A DNA stretch of 49,403 nt, taken from contig CBCXVS010000013.1 of the NCBI GenBank assembly GCA_965178525.1, positions 1-49,403 of the forward strand, given 5' to 3'. Within the stretch, counting starts at the first letter, position 1, and each line of letters starts with the position of its first letter. Positions 24,724-33,282 of this stretch are shown piece after piece. This DNA is from CBCXVS01 sp965178525 (GTDB taxonomy: Bacteria > Tectomicrobia > Entotheonellia > Entotheonellales > Entotheonellaceae). The notes below the pieces were generated by a model. That model did not search any database, had not been told where the DNA came from, and saw nothing but the letters and a program-made list of their open reading frames with translations. A program made the position numbers and the translations under genes.

Positions 24724-24879
24724 TCACTTAAGGCCATTCCGGATAATCAGCTCTATGCATCCTACGAATATCGTCGTTTACAGCTGAATCCCGGACTTGG
24801 CCCAGAGGCATTTCGCCTGCCTAAACTGGCCCCTGTGCAGCCGCCTACTGCCGAGGCGGATGAGTCCTCCGGCTCCTAG
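24724..24879 (+). pseudogene. 3' fragment of an unidentified gene after the transposase remnant
   Basis: In frame with the transposase tail, about 50 residues with a different character follow: AIPDNQLYASYEYRRLQLN, PGLGPEAFRLPKL and a Pro/Ala-rich end before TAG. The pattern of alternating Tyr/Leu strands ending in 'LNPGL..eaFRLP' recalls the last strands of LolA-type lipoprotein-carrier or DUF1571 folds, but the piece is too short to assign. It looks like what remained of the gene on the right side of the insertion. The AsmA-like gene begins 4-10 nt after it. Confidence 0.35.
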
Positions 24880-24888
24880 TGTGTGTGT

Positions 24889-27800
24889 ATGCATGCTGTC
24901 ATACGCCGCGTGGTGCGCGGCTCTCTCTGGGTGATCGGTGGCATATTGACCCTCAGTGCGATAGGTGTCGCCCTGCTCGCCTGGCGTTTGTCAACCGGGC
25001 CGATGCCGCTAGGCTTCCTCACGCCCTACCTCGAACAAGCGCTGACCGCTTCTCTTGTAGGATACCAGATCGAGTTGCAGGATACCCATTTGGCGTGGGA
25101 TGTCGAGGCCCGCAATCTCGATTTACGCGCCTATAGGGTGACGGTCCGGGAGAGCAATGGCCGTGTCCTTGCCACCCTGCCTGCCATGAGCGTGGCGCTG
25201 AGTCTCCAAGCGCTCTGGCACGGCACGGTGGCCCTGACGGCCGTTGACCTTCGGGACGCACACGTGACCCTCATCCGTCGCCCGGACGGTCCGGTCCGCT
25301 TCGGTATCCCCGCAGCAGACGCGGCGCAGCCGCAGGGGGAGGCGGTGCGAGAAGGAGAGGACGCCAAGAAGGCGAAAAGCGCGTCTGAGGTCGTCACTGA
25401 GCTTGTGGCTGCTCTAATGGCTGATCCGAACCCGTCACGGCCGCTGGCTTACCTGCGTCAGGTACGCGTGGTCAATAGCGCCTTCACCGTGTATGACCCA
25501 CAGCTCAGACGCAGCTGGGAGGCGCCGACGTCTCACCTCGTCCTGCGGCGTCATCGGCAGGGTCTGGCAGGAGAATTCCGCGCTCAGATCGCGGTATCGC
25601 AGACGGCGATCGACGTTGATGCGGTGATGGCCTATGATCCGTCAACCGGGCAGCTTGAGGGGGATGCCACGGTCGCCAACGTGCAGCCTGCAGCCCTGGC
25701 GACGATGACGCCAGCCCTGGACGTCCTCCGTGGCCTTGATGTTCCGTTGCAGGGCACGCTCGGCCTCAAGCTCGATCTCCAGGATATGCGCTATGAATTC
25801 CGCGTCGAGATCACCGGTGGCCCGGACCATCTGACATGGCCGGATGTGCTACCCAAGCCGCTGCCGGTTGCACAGATGGCTGTGCAGGGCCGAGTCGAGA
25901 TCGGCAAGGGCGCCGTCCATCTCGATCAGGCGATGATCGAGATGGGGGAGGCTGGGGGACGAGGCCCAAAGGTGTCTGTCAGTGGCGGCGCCACGGGGCT
26001 TGGGGGTGACCTCACCGCCACGGGACGCGTCCGGCTTCAGGCCATGCCGCTGGCGCATGTGCAGCATTACTGGCCCCTGGGCGTGAGCCCGGAGGCCCGA
26101 ACCTGGATCACGCAGAATCTCGTCGCGGGTACGGTGGAATAGGCCACGGCAGACGTAGCGTGGACCGTGTCCGGCGGGCCGGCCCGAACGGTCAACGTGA
26201 CGCGTCTCGACGGCACGATACGTTATCGCGGCTGCGAGGTTCACTATTTGCGGCCGTTACCGCCGGTGCGGGGCGTTGATGGGAGCGTGACGTTCAACCG
26301 CAAGGGGTTGACGATGGAAATCGGCTCCGGCACGATGGCTAGCCAGCGCGTCAAGGGTGGGCAGGTCGCGATCACCGGGCTCGACCGTGGCCGTGATGCT
26401 ATGACGATCCGGGTAGACACCGCCGGCCCCATCCGTGAGGCGTTGACCCTTCTCGATCATCCTCGGCTCAATTTGCTCTCACGTCTGGACCTCGATCCCG
26501 CGGCGAGCAGCGGACAGAGTGCGGTGCAACTCGCCTTTGCTTTTCCCCTGAGAGGGGCCGTGCAACTCCAGGATATTGACATTGGCGTGCAGGGAAAGCT
26601 CACCGACATAGCGATGTCGCCTATCCTCCTGGGACAAGACCTGACGCATGGCCAGTTGCAGCTCGACCTCGATCAAAAGGGGATGATGCTGGCGGGCACA
26701 GCGGACTTCGCCTCTATACCCCTGACGCTGGTCTGGCACGAAGCGTTTTCGCGCCAGGCGGCCTGGCGCAGCGAGATACAGGCCGAGGCGCTACATGTGC
26801 GCCCTGCCGACCGCATACGATTGGGCCTCGATCTCGCGGCTGTTGCCGCCGGGCCGCTCGCCGCGACGGTCCACGCGCGGTTGGGGTGGAAAGGTGAGGG
26901 GAGCGTGCAGGTGGACCTGGACCTACGGCAAACTGAGCTGATGCTGCCATGGCTCGCTTGGCGAAAAACGGCCGGCAAACCGGCCAAGGCCCGCGCTAAC
27001 TTGCGATTAGCGAAGCATCGGCCGCTCGAGTTCAGCCGTATTGGCTTCGAGGCGAATGCGCTCGCAGCGCGTGGGATGGCCCAGTTCAATGCGGCTGGTA
27101 CACGTGTGACGAGCCTCACCCTGCAGCAGCTCGCATGGGGCGCCAGCGAACTCAGTAACGTCGTGTTCCTGCACCGGGGCACTGGTATCGAGGTCACGAT
27201 TGGGGGGGGCGTGCTGGATGCACAACCCTTCATGCGGTCGCTTCGGAGCATGGCAAAACGCGCCGAAACGGCCACGCTACGTCGCAAAAAACCAAATGAT
27301 TCCGGCAAAGACGAAACGGCGCACGCCGCCCTGCCCGTGCAGGTGCAGGTGCCGGGATTACGCCGGGTCGTATTTGGCCCAGGCCGTTATGTGCAGCATG
27401 TCAAGGCTGAACTCACGCGCCGCTCTGGCGCTTGGCAGGTGGTCGACATCGCCGGTCAGCTTCCCGTGTCTCGTCGGCAGCCCACGTCGGCCGACGCCTC
27501 CGCACCCCCTCGCGCACCGCAACGGTTCTCCTTACACTACGGTCCGGCCTCCAAAGGTACCCATCAACTGTCGGTTGACACGGATGATCTCGGGGCAACG
27601 CTGCGCGCCTTGCATCTTTTCGACCGCATCCACGGCGGCCGCGTGGCCATCAAAGGCCAGATCGCAGGCACCGCACCGGACGCGCCATTGCGGGCGACGA
27701 TCGAGGTGAAAAACTTTACCGTCCAAGACGCGCCCGTGCTGGCCCATCTTCTCGCCGCTGCCTCCTTACCCGGCTTGGTCAATCTGTTGAGCCACGACGG

Positions 27801-28194
27801 CCTGAAATTCACCCATCTGGCCAGCGATATCATGCTGCACGAGCGTCTGTTGACGATCGAAAAACTCCGTTCCCACGGCGGTTCCCTCGGCCTCACCGCC
27901 CATGGTGACGTAGACTTCGGCGGCGGTTCCATGAAAGTGCGGGAGACGATCATCCCGGTCTATGGCGTCAATAGCTTGTTGGGCCGTATTCCCGTCATCA
28001 ATCTCTTGGTTGGGGGAAAAGGCCAGGGCCTTGTCGCGGTCAACTATCATGTCACGGGACGTTTGGAGAACCCCAAGGTCTTCGTCAACCCGGCTTCAGC
28101 TTTGACGCCGGGCTTTCTACGCTGGGTCTTCAATATTTTCGACCGTGACGGCCATCCTGACACCCCATCACCACCGGATGCGAGTGATGATTAG
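24889..28194 (+). pseudogene. YhdP/AsmA-like (DUF3971 + AsmA C-terminal) giant membrane-anchored protein, amber-interrupted
   Basis: The 1102-codon frame has the usual length of YhdP-type bridge proteins, which span the periplasm and help phospholipid transport to the outer membrane. A single N-terminal helix (about 10-35) is followed by long beta-rich repeats: LQALWHGTVALTAVDLRD, the DUF3971 block ending RTWITQNLVAGTVE, and the AsmA-like C-terminal block with IPVYGVNSLLGRIPVINLLV and VNYHVTGRLENPKVFVNP. The frame is broken once by TAG (26140-26142) in a conserved stretch. The continuation ATADVAWTVSG is perfectly family-like, so the break is recent, an error, or suppressed. ATG 24889 is preferred over GTG 24883; no strong ribosome site is seen. 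If UAG stops translation, the C-terminal two thirds are lost unless re-initiated. Confidence 0.82.
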
Positions 28195-28380
28195 GCTGAT
28201 AAATCTTCGGAAGGCGGCTAGATTGTCAGTACGTGGATAACATCAGCTCTATCCATCTGCCAAATGAAAAAGGGAATTTTTAATGAAAAATGATTCTAAA
28301 ATCTATCCGTATCCTTTTGGATTATACTTCTCAGTATCTGCCTAGCCTTCCATAAGCGCGCTGCTTTTTATGAAGAATGG

Positions 28381-28408
28381 TTGACTTCTGTCTCATATAC
28401 GTTATAGT
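28381..28408 (+). promoter_or_regulatory. Sigma-70-type promoter of the MucR gene
   Basis: TTGACT (28381-28386), 16-nt spacer and TATAGT (28403-28408) lie 58 nt before the ATG, in a distinctly AT-rich region (28260-28420). MucR-family proteins bind AT-rich DNA and commonly repress their own genes, so this block may also be the autoregulatory target. Confidence 0.6.
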
Positions 28409-28465
28409 AGGTGCAAGTCAGTCGATGTTGAGCTGACGCAATCTAGACTCGTAGGAAGAAGACAC

Positions 28466-28999
28466 ATGGCACAATCTCTCGTCGAAATGGCAAAAGAGCT
28501 GGTGCAGGCCCAAATCCAATCTGGTAGGTTGGCGCCGGAGGCGATACCAGAAGCGCTCCAGCACACCTATGATAACCTTGCCCAGCTCAAGGCGATTGAA
28601 GCTTCTGGTGACAGGCTGGCCGCGCCAAGCAATGGCCACGCCACAACAGAAACGCCTACCCAGTCCGACTGGCAGAAGAGTATCACCCGACATGCTGTCA
28701 CCTGTTTGGAGTGCGGAGCGACGTTTAAGCAGCTGGGGTCACGGCATCTCAGACTGCATAATCTCGATTCCCGCTCTTACCGAGTGAAGTATGGCATTCC
28801 CAGAACGCAGCCGCTATCCGCGAGAGCCACGACCGCTCTGAGAAAGCAGATCGTGCAACAGTCTCGTCCGTGGGAAAAGGCGCCGACGTTTCTGAGAAGC
28901 CAGCAAGATGCGGCGGTTGATACGAGCCGCGCTGAGCCCGAACCTGCACCGAAACCCAAAAAAACCGGGCGTCGGAGCCGGCGGACAGAGACGCCGTAA
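28466..28999 (+). CDS. MucR/Ros-family zinc-finger transcriptional regulator
   Basis: A 177-residue regulator with the MucR domain at about 66-130. The zinc finger is Cys80-x2-Cys83-x10-His94-x3-His98 (CLECGATFKQL...HLRLH), followed by the family signature YRVKYGIPRTQPLSARA (about 105-121). The N-terminal helices mediate oligomerisation in this family. A lysine/arginine-rich tail (KPKKTGRRSRR) extends the C-terminus beyond most MucR proteins. Relatives repress exopolysaccharide, motility and horizontally acquired AT-rich genes, acting like H-NS. It is monocistronic, with its own promoter at 28381 and ATG 28466 after AGGAAG. The AT-rich gene at 29459 is a plausible target. Confidence 0.92.
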   Translation: MAQSLVEMAKELVQAQIQSGRLAPEAIPEALQHTYDNLAQLKAIEASGDRLAAPSNGHATTETPTQSDWQKSITRHAVTCLECGATFKQLGSRHLRLHNLDSRSYRVKYGIPRTQPLSARATTALRKQIVQQSRPWEKAPTFLRSQQDAAVDTSRAEPEPAPKPKKTGRRSRRTETP

Positions 29000-29093
29000 A
29001 CGGTATTGCCGCTTGACAACATCTGGGGATGCGTGCAAACATACATTTTATATTTTTTATCCCTAAAGTCTGCCCAGTCAAGCTGCCAACCGA

Positions 29094-29250
29094 CAAGCTG
29101 CTGAAGCTGCCCGCCATCTTGGGGCTTTGGCATTTTTGCATGACACCGACAAAGCGTTCCAAGCATACCGTCAGGCCGTATCGCTTGACCCGGAGAATGC
29201 CAAAGGCTAGAACCACTTGGGCCATCCCTTGTACGTGTTGGTGGCCTTTT
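29094..29250 (+). pseudogene. TPR-repeat gene remnant
   Basis: One frame reads HLGALAFLHDTDKAF, QAYRQAVSLDPENAKG, then TAG (29208-29210), then NHLGHPLYVL, and dissolves into unrelated sequence. The helix A/B spacing and the LDPENA turn are classic tetratricopeptide features. The stop occupies the usual W/Y position of the next repeat. No start codon or ribosome site; certainly non-functional. Confidence 0.6.
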
Positions 29251-29340
29251 CGACACGAGTGTGCGGATCTAAATCGTGGCGTCTGGTAAACTTCATCGTA
29301 CGGCCTCTCGTGGGGGGAGATGGTGAGGAATCATGACGAT

Positions 29341-29372
29341 GCACTATTTCCATGCACTAAAGTGCACAGTGC
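29341..29372. promoter_or_regulatory. Nested palindrome upstream of the AT-rich gene
   Basis: TGCACT-AA-AGTGCA (29353-29366) is a perfect 14-bp dyad. It is flanked by the further inverted pair GCACT (29341-29345) and AGTGC (29368-29372). It lies about 87 nt before the GTG start. It could be an operator or a small hairpin; function unknown. Confidence 0.4.
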
Positions 29373-29458
29373 CATAACGGCTGGAGAATCAATAGGTTGA
29401 AAGGATTTTTCAAGAAATACATGGAATTAAAGATAAGAATACATGAAGGAGAGGAAAA

Positions 29459-30103
29459 GTGGAAGCAATTAATATTAACACTTTACGTGAATACTGGCAT
29501 AATAATAAGGATAAACATGAATCCATAATAAACAATCTTACATACTATCAGCACGGAATATGGTTTACAGAAGCCTTCTTATTTTGTTCAATAAACGATT
29601 TATTAAATGTTGAATTAGTAATAGAATCCGGTACAGCATATGGCCAGTCGACTGAAATTTTTGCAAAATATCTCGAACAAGACATTATTACGATAGATGA
29701 TAACCATTTATATAACCAGTTCGAAATCACAAAGCACAGGTTAAGTAATTACAGCAATATTAGGTGTATTAAAGGATATTCACCAGAGATTATCCCAATA
29801 TTAGTAGAAGAAAATAAGGGAAAACGTATAGCAGTATTTATTGATGGGCCAAAAGGAGCCAAAGCTATTAATTTAGGTCGTAGTTTGTCAACATATGCAA
29901 ACATTATTTCGATTGGATATCATGACATGAATCCCATAGCTTTAAATGATGGGGATGGGAAACAGATATTTTGCAGCCAATGTATTGATTTTGTCAATGA
30001 AGGATATTCATACTTAAATAAAAAAATTATTGAAATGGATTCTGCGCAAAAGAAATTTTTACCAAACGGACCAGGTCTGTGTGTAAAAATATCGCAACAA
30101 TAA
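29459..30103 (+). CDS. AT-rich class I SAM methyltransferase-like protein, probably horizontally acquired
   Basis: The 214-residue product shows a Rossmann pattern of the Methyltransf_24/cephalosporin-hydroxylase-like type. The first strand and glycine loop are VIESGTAYGQST (about 53-64), strand 2 is IITIDDN, then CIKGYS. The acidic FIDGPKGAK segment (about 127-135) and a YHDMN motif follow. It starts with GTG behind AAGGAGAGG. Its base composition is strikingly AT-rich and Lys/Asn/Ile-heavy, unlike every other gene here, which is strong evidence of recent transfer from a low-GC source. Such orphan genes often derive from surface-polysaccharide or phage modification loci. Substrate unknown. 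Confidence 0.75.
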   Translation: MEAININTLREYWHNNKDKHESIINNLTYYQHGIWFTEAFLFCSINDLLNVELVIESGTAYGQSTEIFAKYLEQDIITIDDNHLYNQFEITKHRLSNYSNIRCIKGYSPEIIPILVEENKGKRIAVFIDGPKGAKAINLGRSLSTYANIISIGYHDMNPIALNDGDGKQIFCSQCIDFVNEGYSYLNKKIIEMDSAQKKFLPNGPGLCVKISQQ

Positions 30104-30503
30104 TATGAAAATAGCATTTGCTTGCCGCAAATGCTTATGGGGTTTTCTGCACATCCCCCGTCATGCCCAGCATGGCATGACGAGGTCATCTCAAATAACG
30201 GTTTCGAAACTCTATTGGGTGCCTCGATCATGTCGCCGGCCGCTTTGTAAAAATGATCTCTCAGCAACTGGGTGACTCGGCACGCCTCAAGGTTGCAATC
30301 GGAGAGCTACCTCGCCATTCTTAGTCATTGTCTTTCAGCAGAACCTGAACAATTTGAGGCGGAAAGGACTACCCCCCTGGCTCATCGGTAATGGCTGGCC
30401 AGTCCGTATTCCGGTGGAGCATTCTGCCTCAAACTTCGCGGGTTCTGCTTTTCGTCGTTTAGCAATGGCTTGGGTATGTATTCCTAGCAGAGTGAGACGT
30501 GTG
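30104..30503. other. Intergenic region between the AT-rich gene and the SPASM radical SAM gene
   Basis: Composition returns to host-like within about 50 nt. Apart from the hairpin at 30159-30182 I see no gene. The open frame running from 30354 into the radical SAM gene looks like non-conserved upstream reading. Confidence 0.45.
30159..30182. terminator. Perfect 9-bp hairpin after the AT-rich gene
   Basis: CGTCATGCC (30159-30167), six-base loop CAGCAT and GGCATGACG (30174-30182) form a perfect stem 56 nt after the TAA at 30103. There is no T-tract, so it may be a Rho-type 3' end, an operator, or the right border of the transferred segment. Confidence 0.35.
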
Positions 30504-31349
30504 ATGACTGCACCGATGTTTACCCGCATTCAGCTCCAGACGGTGTCCTGGTGCAACCGGAGTTGCGCCTTTTGCCCCTCGGGTAAATTTCCCGTGCCGA
30601 AAACGTTTATGCCGCTGGAGGTCTACCACCGCATCATCGATCAACTCCACGACCTCAACTTTTGCGGCCGCATTTCGCCCTATCTGATGAATGAATCCCT
30701 GATCGATAAGCGCCTGCCGGTTCTGATTGCCTATGCGCGCGAGCGGTGTCCCGACAGTTGGATTGCCATCAACACCAACGGCGATGCGCTCTCTGCACGC
30801 CTCATCTCCCGTCTCTTTGACGCCGGATTGAATTGTATGGATGTGAATGCGTACGACAATCCGGCGCAATACGACGCGTATGTCGCCCTGGCGGCAAAGG
30901 TGGCAGACCAACGCGGTGACTTGACATTCAGCACCGGCTATCTTGACCCCACTTTTAATGAAAACGATCATCTGCCGCGGAGCACGAAAATCTTGCACTG
31001 CCGGGACATGAGCGATTGGGAAGCGCGGTTTCGCGACAAGCTCGCCACCCCCGACCTGTTTAACCGGGCGGGCAACGTGCCAGACGCCCGCCGTCTGCCG
31101 GAGCCGTTGGTCTTGGGCTGTGAGCGACCGTTTCGCCAGATGTACATCAACTACCGGGGTGAAGCGGTCTTGTGCTGCAATGATTGGCGCTTCGAAATCG
31201 TGATGGGCGATACCGCCGAGTCGTCCCTCGCGGAGATCTGGACGAACGTCAAGTATGAAACGTATCGGGAGCATCTGCGTCGGCAAAGCCGCGTCCTGCC
31301 CCTGTGTGCGGTCTGCGACTATCGCGGCGAGGCGACGACGTGGGACTAA
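30504..31349 (+). CDS. Radical SAM/SPASM-domain protein
   Basis: From ATG 30504 the product has 281 residues. It starts almost directly with the radical SAM cluster motif Cys17-x3-Cys21-x2-Cys24 (CNRSCAFC), as in short SPASM enzymes. Later motifs include AINTNGD (about 91-97) and a C-terminal SPASM-like auxiliary cluster region with CERPFRQMYINYRGE, VLCCNDW and LPLCAVCDYRG. Enzymes of this architecture modify peptides or small molecules using SAM cleavage and an additional Fe-S cluster. The in-frame extension to 30354 is not family-like and has no ribosome site, but the true start remains uncertain because ATG 30504 also lacks a strong one. The TAA is followed after 4 nt by a heptamer array. 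Confidence 0.82.
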   Translation: MTAPMFTRIQLQTVSWCNRSCAFCPSGKFPVPKTFMPLEVYHRIIDQLHDLNFCGRISPYLMNESLIDKRLPVLIAYARERCPDSWIAINTNGDALSARLISRLFDAGLNCMDVNAYDNPAQYDAYVALAAKVADQRGDLTFSTGYLDPTFNENDHLPRSTKILHCRDMSDWEARFRDKLATPDLFNRAGNVPDARRLPEPLVLGCERPFRQMYINYRGEAVLCCNDWRFEIVMGDTAESSLAEIWTNVKYETYREHLRRQSRVLPLCAVCDYRGEATTWD

Positions 31350-31353
31350 GGTC

Positions 31354-31386
31354 GAATGCGGAATGCGGAATGCGGAATGCGGAATG
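31354..31386 (+). repeat. Heptanucleotide tandem repeat (GAATGCG x4 + GAATG)
   Basis: Four perfect GAATGCG units and a partial fifth begin 4 nt after the stop of the SPASM radical SAM gene. The unit is the same as at 1827-1850 in another phase. Confidence 0.88.
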
Positions 31387-31491
31387 AAAAGCGGGAGGCC
31401 GCTCGCGATGGAGCGCCTCGCCCGTTTGAACGCTTACGACAACAGGGCAAGGCAGGGGATAACGAGCGAGAGCGAGAACCTCTAGACTTCC

Positions 31492-31516
31492 ATTCCGCAT
31501 TCCGTATTCCGTATTA
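31492..31516 (-). repeat. Inverted heptanucleotide array at the methyltransferase stop
   Basis: On the minus strand this reads TAATACG, GAATACG, GAATGCG, GAATG: the same heptamer as at 31354 but in inverted orientation. It starts exactly with the TAA of the methyltransferase gene. Together with the first array it could form a long imperfect stem around about 105 nt between two convergent genes. Confidence 0.8.
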
Positions 31517-32296
31517 GCCCCGCACGGCCGTCACCAGCATGCGGTGCGTCGCCAAGCCATAATCCGTATTCTCGTCCGCATTGAAGACAAAGGCATTCGG
31601 CCGCACCTCGGGAGCCGTGAACCCCGCCTCTCGCAGTAGCGTACAGAGGCGTTCCGGGGGATAGAAGCGCTCGGCATAGGTGCGGTCACGCAGGAGACCT
31701 TTGGTCTTGGAAAGCACCATTTCGCGTACCCGAGTCACATCCTCGACCCGTTCGCGCCGCCAACACACGACCATATCCTTGCCGGTCTCATGCCAGGATT
31801 CCGGCAGAAAATGATTGCGGGTATAGTCATAGTCCGTGAGATCGAGAAGGAAGTGACCGCCTGGGCGCAACACTCGCGCGGCTTCGGCGAGCATGCGCCA
31901 GTCGTCGGCCGCGTTGGCGAAATAGCCAAAGGAATTCGCCATGAGCAGTACGACATCGAAGCTGGCGGCGAGGTAGGGGGTGGCGCGCGCATCGCCCCGG
32001 CAGAAGGCGACTGGCAGACCCTGTGCCGCGGCATCGCGGCGGCCAAGCTGGAGGAGAAATGGCGCATAGTCTAGCACGGTGAGATGCCAATAGCCACGCC
32101 GGGCCAGTTCCAAGGCGTGGCGTCCCTGGCCGCCGCAGAGATCGAGGATGCGGTCTGTTGGACGTAACGGCAACACCTGTTCAACGACGTCAACTTCCTG
32201 CCTCGTGAGGGGCGGATTGCAAACAAATTCCGCGTCGGTAATGAGGTAAACTTCGTCAAAGAGCGTTTTCCACCAGTCGGGATCGAGGTGAATCAT
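31514..32296 (-). CDS. Class I SAM-dependent methyltransferase
   Basis: A 260-residue cytoplasmic enzyme. The SAM-binding loop is ILDLCGGQGRHALELARRG (about 50-68). The acidic end of strand 2 is VLDYA, the D-loop is CRGDARATPY, and the motif-4 region is FDVVLLMANSFGYF, followed by RVLRPGGHFLLDL. The C-terminal half contains PPERLCTLLREAGF, typical of UbiE/Methyltransf_25-type small-molecule methyltransferases. The substrate is not predictable. ATG 32296 follows GAGG. It lies 74 nt downstream of the short glycosyltransferase-like gene in the same direction, and converges with the SPASM radical SAM gene across two heptamer arrays. Confidence 0.85.
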   Translation of the reverse strand: MIHLDPDWWKTLFDEVYLITDAEFVCNPPLTRQEVDVVEQVLPLRPTDRILDLCGGQGRHALELARRGYWHLTVLDYAPFLLQLGRRDAAAQGLPVAFCRGDARATPYLAASFDVVLLMANSFGYFANAADDWRMLAEAARVLRPGGHFLLDLTDYDYTRNHFLPESWHETGKDMVVCWRRERVEDVTRVREMVLSKTKGLLRDRTYAERFYPPERLCTLLREAGFTAPEVRPNAFVFNADENTDYGLATHRMLVTAVRG

Positions 32297-32370
32297 GCGT
32301 GTTAGGCCTCAAGTGAGAGTGGATATCGATGCACGATGGACATCTATGCATGATCAGATGCCAAGTTTCA

Positions 32371-33003
32371 TCATGACAGTGTGAGCAAGGTCTGATACAG
32401 GGTTGTCATGGTGGAGGCCAAAGTGGGTGACGCCGGATCCATCACGCGGATGCGGGCCGGTTCGAAACCGTTGACGGTCCGTAGGCACGTCTGCTCCGTC
32501 TGAGTTGCGGCTAGCGTCACGGCGGCATGTCGGGCCACCCACTGCCACATAAAGGTCTGCCGCGGATCCCGGCCGCGCCATGATCGGCTGTAGGACACGA
32601 CTGCCGGGATGCCCAGAAACCGCGCCGTATAGACCGTCAGATACGTGGCGGGTAAGGTTCCCCAGGCATGGAATACCGCACAGGGTAATTCGTGCTGAAG
32701 TAAGCAGAGAAAGGTAAACAGGCGCGTATGCAGCGCCGGATCTTGCCACACGGCTCGATCGACACACAAGATCTGTACATGTTCGAGGCGATAGGGTTGG
32801 CAAGGGATGACGTAGCGGCAGGTTGCTGGCAGATCACGGGTGTCAGCGGCTACCAGGCCGCTGTCCGAAGCCAAGGCCGCAGCCATATCGGTCGACGCGA
32901 CCCACAGCACGTGGAGACCGTGCCGCATGAGGGCGATAGCAAACTGACGCAGCGGCAACAGGTCTTCATAGGTCGTGAAATCACTCAGCAAGCCAAGGCG
33001 CAT
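32371..33003 (-). CDS. Short glycosyltransferase GT4-like N-terminal domain protein
   Basis: The 210 residues open MRLGLLSDFTTYEDLLPLRQF, with a beta-loop-helix start like the acceptor-binding domain of GT-B glycosyltransferases. They contain VFHAWGTLPATYLTVYTARFLGIPAVV (in two parts: VFHAWGTLPATYL and ARFLGIPAVVSYSRSW), the typical 'here is the donor house, here the other' turn between strands in GT4 N-terminal domains. The C-terminal UDP/GDP-sugar-binding domain is absent. The protein is therefore half the normal length, either a stand-alone domain or a truncated gene. A weak AGGAT site precedes ATG 33003. It may be co-transcribed with the methyltransferase. Confidence 0.5.
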   Translation of the reverse strand: MRLGLLSDFTTYEDLLPLRQFAIALMRHGLHVLWVASTDMAAALASDSGLVAADTRDLPATCRYVIPCQPYRLEHVQILCVDRAVWQDPALHTRLFTFLCLLQHELPCAVFHAWGTLPATYLTVYTARFLGIPAVVSYSRSWRGRDPRQTFMWQWVARHAAVTLAATQTEQTCLRTVNGFEPARIRVMDPASPTLASTMTTLYQTLLTLS

Positions 33004-33208
33004 ATGACTATCCTATACCGTTCGAGCTTTCGGAGTGGGCTCAGTCTCTGTTGTACCATAGGAGATAAGGCGTGGCGAGCCACTTTGTGGACTGCAGGTG
33101 GAATACGCGCCGCTGCCACGCCGTTGTAGTGTTAGGCGTACGAGGCGCTAACCCTGCGCACTTCTTTTTGTTGCGCGCGCCAACCGAATGTTATGCTTAA
33201 TGAGAGGC

Positions 33209-33235
33209 GGATGCGCTCGGACATATGGCGCATCC
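33209..33235 (+). promoter_or_regulatory. Inverted repeat upstream of cbs
   Basis: GGATGCGC (33209-33216) and GCGCATCC (33228-33235) are perfect 8-bp inverted halves around an 11-nt loop containing CATATG. They lie about 48 nt before the cbs ATG. It could be an operator for a sulfur-metabolism regulator or a 5'-leader hairpin. Confidence 0.4.
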
Positions 33236-33282
33236 ATCGTCCATACATCCCCCCATATGTATATTGCCCGAGGAGGGTCGCC

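Larger units (their letters stand above)
29000..29458. other. Intergenic region with TPR remnant and palindrome
   Basis: A 459-nt stretch between mucR and the AT-rich gene. It holds a broken TPR reading frame (29094-29250) and a compact palindrome (29341-29372). From about 29370 onward the composition turns AT-rich, marking the left edge of the foreign gene. Confidence 0.5.

Noticed and set aside
1883..28194. Genome-wide reassignment of UAG to a sense codon
   Set aside because: At least five genes here end normally with TAG (14871, 22110, 48613, 48805 and probably 13928), two of them beside a convergent gene or repeat, so UAG clearly works as stop.
29029..29289. An 86-residue protein between mucR and the AT-rich gene
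   Set aside because: Another frame of the same DNA shows TPR blocks interrupted by TAG, which fits a remnant; the 86-residue frame has no family resemblance.
1827..31516. CRISPR-like array from the repeated short units
   Set aside because: Units are 7 bp, directly adjacent, without spacers, and no cas gene is present.
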